A DNA stretch of 64,000 nucleotides. It comes from Cladocopium goreaui (taxonomy: Eukaryota > Sar > Dinophyceae > Suessiales > Symbiodiniaceae). The notes beneath the pieces were generated by a model that saw only the letters and a program-made list of their open reading frames with translations, ran no database searches and had not been told where the DNA came from. The DNA lies in the NCBI GenBank assembly GCA_947184155.2, contig CAMXCT020003768.1, positions 385,032 to 449,031 of the forward strand, written 5' to 3'. Positions 59,770 through 64,000 of the stretch are shown one piece after another (positions within the stretch are counted from its first letter, which is position 1; every line of letters starts with the position of its first letter). A program made the translations under genes and the position numbers.

Positions 59770-61420
59770 ATCGCATTCAATCGCACCGCTTCCGAGAAAT
59801 CCCAAGCGTCGGCCATTGCCTGGGACCTCTTCCGTAGGCTGGGCCAGTCACCTCGCGACTTCTGAGCTGCCATGATGAAGTCGTTCCAAAAGGATTCCAC
59901 CTGCACCAAGGCAGAAAGCCATCGTTCTGCCTTTGACATCCCAATAAAACTTGGCTATTTTTTTGGGTGAAATGTGGTCAAACACACCATTTTTTCATGG
60001 GTGAAATATGGTGAAATCCAGATGTCCAACCCGTTTTCCCCCATTTTTCAGGGTGAAACCCACCATTTTCTCAGCGCCTCGGCCACCGAAATGCCATCAC
60101 CACAGGGGGCGGTGTCCACGTTGGACCAGTGGATCTCTGGCGACGCGGACAAGGCCTGCGCGGTTAGCATCGGGGCCTTTTTGCATCCCAAATATCGATG
60201 AGAAAAATGGAAAAGTTGGATTTATGTAACTCAATGTCACTCAAAAAGTCAAAAAGCTCGGAGACAGAGATACTGTATGTATACAGTGTGTGCAATTACA
60301 TACAAAGATATGGGAAATGGGGATGGGGATTCCCGTAAGAACTAATAATATAGGAGATGAACATAGAAAATGGATGAAAATGGTGATACACAATATGGCA
60401 ATGGGAAATAGCATTTCTTGACTGGACAATTATCTGCAAAATGATGTCAGTAAGGTATTTTGCATGGCGAAATCAACTATTCAACAGTGAATAGATTGAT
60501 GGCTAGTCCGCAAATAGCAGGTTGAAACTGATATCTATGTCATCTCAATTCGGATGTGGATCCAACCCCGATGCCCTGCGGAATCATTGAGAGATGTTTG
60601 ATCCCTTGGTTGGTCACTTATCCCTTGGTTGATCCATACAGTCCCCCAAGTCCAGCAACCAGGGCCGGCAGCCAAGGCATCAAAAAGTGTCAAAAGCCAT
60701 AAACATATTCTCCCAGCAGTGCTTGAAAATGCAATTTTACACCAACAAAAATGCAAAGTCTAGACTTGGAGGATCTTCCATGATCCGTTTCGAAAAAAAG
60801 ATGCTTCCCCATGGGACCTTTAATCCTCTACCATGCACCATTTCCTCACCATGCAGCACGCCTCGACCGTTGGGCTGCGATTTCTCCAGATATCGTGCTC
60901 TGGGTGGAAACACTCCGGCGCCGGAACCCAACGCGTCCACAGGCCTGGGTCGCTCTTGCCTGAGGCGCTGAGATGATCAAAAATGATCCGGTGACAGATT
61001 GATGATCTGTAGAAGGTAAGACTCATATGACATATAAATCATATAATTGATTAGATATTGATTGGACATCATTGGATATGCTTATATAATCTTATATGTA
61101 GATGTGATTATGATTCGGTAAAAAATTAATTATAATAACATCATCACATCTACAAATAATAATAGATATATTAGATATAATTATAGATATTATACACGGA
61201 TATATATTATATATTATATTGATTATGTCTCCCATGGTATCTCCCATGGTATCTCCCATGGTATCTCCCATGGTCCTTGTCTTTCCATCGCCAAGAGACG
61301 TGCTGGGATCACCTCGCACATCTCTTGCACGTACCACCAGTGCCTTGGCATAACGTTGGTGTAACGTGTAGGATAACGTTCCCTTTCCCACCACCAATAT
61401 CGAAGAAAAAAATCACTTGC
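59770..61420 (-). CDS. Unidentified minus-strand multi-exon gene
   Basis: Candidate exons: about 61405-61265 (TNVMPRHWWYVQEMCEVIPA then RLLAMERQ), 60962-60858 (SDPGLWTRWVPAPECFHPEH then DIWRNRSPTVEACCM, donor GTGAGG), about 60170-60075 (APMLTAQALSASPEIHWSNV then DTAPCGDGISVAEALR) and 59935-59770 (AERWLSALVQVESFWNDFIM then AAQKSRGDWPSLRKRSQAMA). Composition and strand are consistent and one donor is textbook. No family recognised and not all phases were closed. Confidence 0.4.
61225..61276. repeat. Four-copy TCTCCCATGGTA repeat
   Basis: Perfect 12-bp tandem units with an embedded CCATGG site. Confidence 0.9.
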
Positions 61421-61429
61421 ACTAAATGT

Positions 61430-62215
61430 CTAGATCTCCCATCTATCATCTCATCCATTGTATTGGAGTCCCGCGCGCACATAAATTTCATGTTAAAAAA
61501 TCGTAGATCAACAAATCGATACGATCCAATATATGATCATGAGACCGTAAACATCTGCAGACTTTACCCCTATCATCCCCTATCCTTGTAATGTCTAACA
61601 TCGGCCACACGACAACCCAACACCACAATGGCAAGCGCGCAGCTTTTTCCGCTGAAACGTCAGCCCATCAAATCGGGCATCATCAACCAACTCCCTCACC
61701 AGCTCGCGCGCAGAGAGTCCCAAAGCGCTGTGCAGGCGCCACAAGAGCCACGCGCAACATAAAACTTCCTGGGTTGAACCCGAAGCAAAAAATCATCCAA
61801 AAAGGGGGAGGAAAATGATCAAATACCATGTGATATAGTCAGCAAAGGATCAGCAGGAGAATCGTATGGAACAATTCTGGGAAATGTATGTGCCACAAAT
61901 TCCGAAACGTTCCAAATGTTGATGAGAAAGAAACTGTTGGCAAAATATATATATTTCAAAACCGAACATTGAATTCCGGCAAAGATTGATGATTGATTAT
62001 TACATTGTATGTGTAATCATGCTGCAGTAGACAGACTATGGATTGTTCAATGATATTCCCATTTTTTGACATGTTGTTTTGAAATGTCTATATTCTATCC
62101 ACTCCCAGATGACTCCATACACATACATATACATACAGATACACATATCATCACACCTATAACGTGTGTGTAGAAAGTCTATGATATCTGATGATATCTG
62201 TATCTTAAAGAAAAT
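61430..62215. other. Non-coding stretch
   Basis: No exon that I can support. AT-rich with TA tracts at 61945-61955 and 62120-62150. Confidence 0.4.
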
Positions 62216-62219
62216 CTGA

Positions 62220-63940
62220 CGCCCAGTTTCCTGTGGATCACCCTTCACTTCCTTCACTTCCTCCTCCAACATCTGTCGGATGGTCCCATATGCTCCACGT
62301 AGCCCGCCCTTGCCCCGCAGCAGCAGCAGCACTTGCTCCAGCTCTCGGCAGAGCAGCAGCCGCTGCAGGGAGCTTAGGGGATCCAAAGGTCGGTCAACGG
62401 AGGAGTTCTGAGAGAACCAAAAGCTCACCTGCTTGGGATCAATGGTTTAAAAAATAAATAAACAAACAAACAAATACATCAATAAAGTAAATTTAATGTT
62501 ATATAATATATATATATAAACAAAAACAAATATGGTTGGATCGATGTTCAATGGATTGTTTTTGTTTTTGGAAAAAATGTGAACCATAGTGTTGAGTTTG
62601 AAGATGTTTGAAGAGAAAAGTTGCAGGACAACTCAGGTTTTTTGATTGGTTTACCGGTTTACCGTGAAATGTCAGGCGTTTGTCATCAAAATGTCAAAAA
62701 TGGTGGCTTCCTGTGGATTGGGCATCATCCCGAGTAAGGTGGCAAACTCAATCATACTCATTTGACGGGAGAACCTCGCCAAAAAATAACATAGCATGGG
62801 GTCGACTAGGGCAAATTGTTCTTTCTCTCATATCTCTAATCCTGGCTACCCCGATATGCAAATGAAGAAAACCTCCCTGAAACCACCAAGGAAGTGACGG
62901 AGATCGAATCTTCAGTGAGCGACTGCACATGGTGCCACCAGCCACACGGCAGGACGAGCACATCTCCTGGGCCCAGCGTTGCCTCCAGGGCCCGCACCCG
63001 CGCCAGCCGCGGGAACCGCACCAGGTCAGGGTCTTCCAGATCTGCCCGGGCGCAGCGGTCCATCGGATGCCCCTGGGGATAGGGGTAGAGGTCATAGCCA
63101 TGGCAGGGGTCCAGGAGCAGGAAGCGCTTCCAACCCTTCACCTGAACATAGGCATTGTGAAGCAAATCGTAGTGACCTCAACTGCGGATATGCTGAAGAA
63201 ATCAGCAGCCCCACTGAGGCAGAAAGTGAGGTTTCGTGCAAATCAACCGCAACATCCTACAGCGCTAATATCATCTAATATACGAGTTTTTTTCCGCATT
63301 ACCCATCTCCATCATTCTCCATCCATCTCCAAAAACCGCTGCGGGACATGGAGTCAGCGCATCTCTGCATCCCAGGAAGATTTGTGCCTGTTCAAAGTCG
63401 CCCCAGCCGCGAGCTGCTTGCAACTGCCGCAGCTTCGCCCAGGTCTCTGCCTGCCACGAGAAATGGGGAGGACATGGTGGGCGCTCCGCATGGGACAATG
63501 ATGGACATGTAGTACTGAAATGTATTGAATCGTGGATTTCAAAACTCTTATGTATCTATGTGATTCTATTTGGAGCTATGATGAATCTCTTCAACAGGAT
63601 TAATCGGATTAGCCGCCAAAATCATAAATATTAAAACTTGCCGACCATTCACAGTGGATGATAGGAAAATGTACCCGAACCCGCTTTTTTTTGACTGGGA
63701 CATATACAATGGTTTTCTGATGTTTTCTGTAGATGTGCCCTTAAATTCCTTGAGATTCCCACTTTTTCCCCTGGATTTCACCTCCATGAGGTCCTCATCC
63801 ACCGCTGTGCCCAGGTTGAACCCCTCGAAGCTCTCGCCGGAACGACGCAGGGCCACGCCCCAGAGGTAGTAGGCGAAGCCGTCCGGCGACTCGGCTTCAC
63901 CGGCTTCACCTTCAACGGTGGAGATGGGTTTCCACTTACA
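62220..63940 (-). CDS. FIH-type JmjC/Cupin_8 2-oxoglutarate dioxygenase gene, multi-exon
   Basis: Exons about 63940-63782, 63450-63348, 63176-62899 and 62428-about 62220, with phases fitting at each join (introns 63347-63177 and 62898-62429 are GT-AG). Joining 63348 to 63176 recreates a split Cys codon and gives LTPCHYDLLHNAYVQVKGWK, supplying the HxD iron ligands. The next exon has YPYPQGHPMDRC, GDVLVLPCGWWHHVQSL with the distal His, and VSFWFSQNSS. These match the FIH/JmjD5-like hydroxylase core in order. The enzyme should hydroxylate a protein substrate using Fe(II), oxygen and 2-oxoglutarate. The C-terminus is helical (LQRLLLCRELEQVLLLLRGK). Both gene ends are uncertain, and the first exon assigned here (FAYYLWGVALRRSGESFEGF) is linked only by phase. 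Confidence 0.8.
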
Positions 63941-64000
63941 CAATGGGGCGTTTCATAAATTTTAATAATAGGTAGATTACGGAAAATGATTGAAAAATGT

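Noticed and set aside
61309-61491. FDIGGGKGNV frame as an O-methyltransferase motif I
   Set aside because: Single motif-like string in an isolated frame; another frame of the same bases gives a longer protein-like exon (HWWYVQEMCEVIPARLLAME).
1-64000. tRNA, rRNA, spliced-leader RNA and prokaryotic operon features
   Set aside because: None recognised by eye; a covariance-model scan would be needed to exclude small RNAs.

Overview
The window reads as nuclear DNA of a dinoflagellate, probably Symbiodiniaceae/Suessiales-like. No taxon marker gene is present, so this is inference. It rests on host genes cut into many very short exons, introns opening with GC or GA as well as GT, large amounts of satellite DNA, a tyrosine-recombinase retroelement carrying a cytosine-methyltransferase-like domain, and 18-residue CKxCGG-type repeats. 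There are no prokaryotic operons, ribosome binding sites, tRNA or rRNA genes that I can support.

Layout. 1-3975 is a relic of a protein-primed family B DNA polymerase element (Polinton / polinton-like virus type). It holds a broken polymerase running off the left edge, an intact GIY-YIG nuclease, a zinc-finger ORF, and a shared AT-rich motif just upstream of all three. 3985-4436 is a minisatellite and 4523-5961 a frameshifted P-loop NTPase-like relic. 7734-13889 is a complete tyrosine-recombinase (PAT/DIRS-like) retrotransposon on the minus strand with split direct repeats: ORF0 (membrane), Gag, RT-RNase H-methyltransferase, and a recombinase in an overlapping frame. 14520-22250 holds a minus-strand metallophosphoesterase gene whose exon phases join perfectly over eight introns, with a TIR-bounded non-autonomous element (16284-17103) inside one intron. 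26200-31212 holds a sulfotransferase gene and decayed copies of its first exon. 32283-33387 is an unidentified plus-strand gene. 34988-40735 is almost entirely satellite DNA of several unrelated families.

43008-52512 is a 9.5-kb element with a TA duplication, matching terminal inverted repeats and five plus-strand ORFs, one transposase-like and three with Cys-rich clusters. Between ORF3 and ORF4 it has an array of 20-bp dyad repeats separated by non-repeated 22-23-bp spacers at a strict 42-bp pitch. Between ORF2 and ORF3 it has a 46-bp minisatellite whose core decamer recurs inside two of its coding regions. I consider this element the best candidate for an undescribed system.

53553-63940 returns to host-like DNA: two unidentified minus-strand multi-exon genes, a 670-bp TIR element, a zinc-cluster repeat protein (57892-59172), and an FIH-type JmjC/cupin hydroxylase gene (62220-63940). 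Short MITEs with TACCCTCTGGTAAACTAACA-like ends recur at 30 kb, 33.9 kb, 52.8 kb and 53.4 kb.
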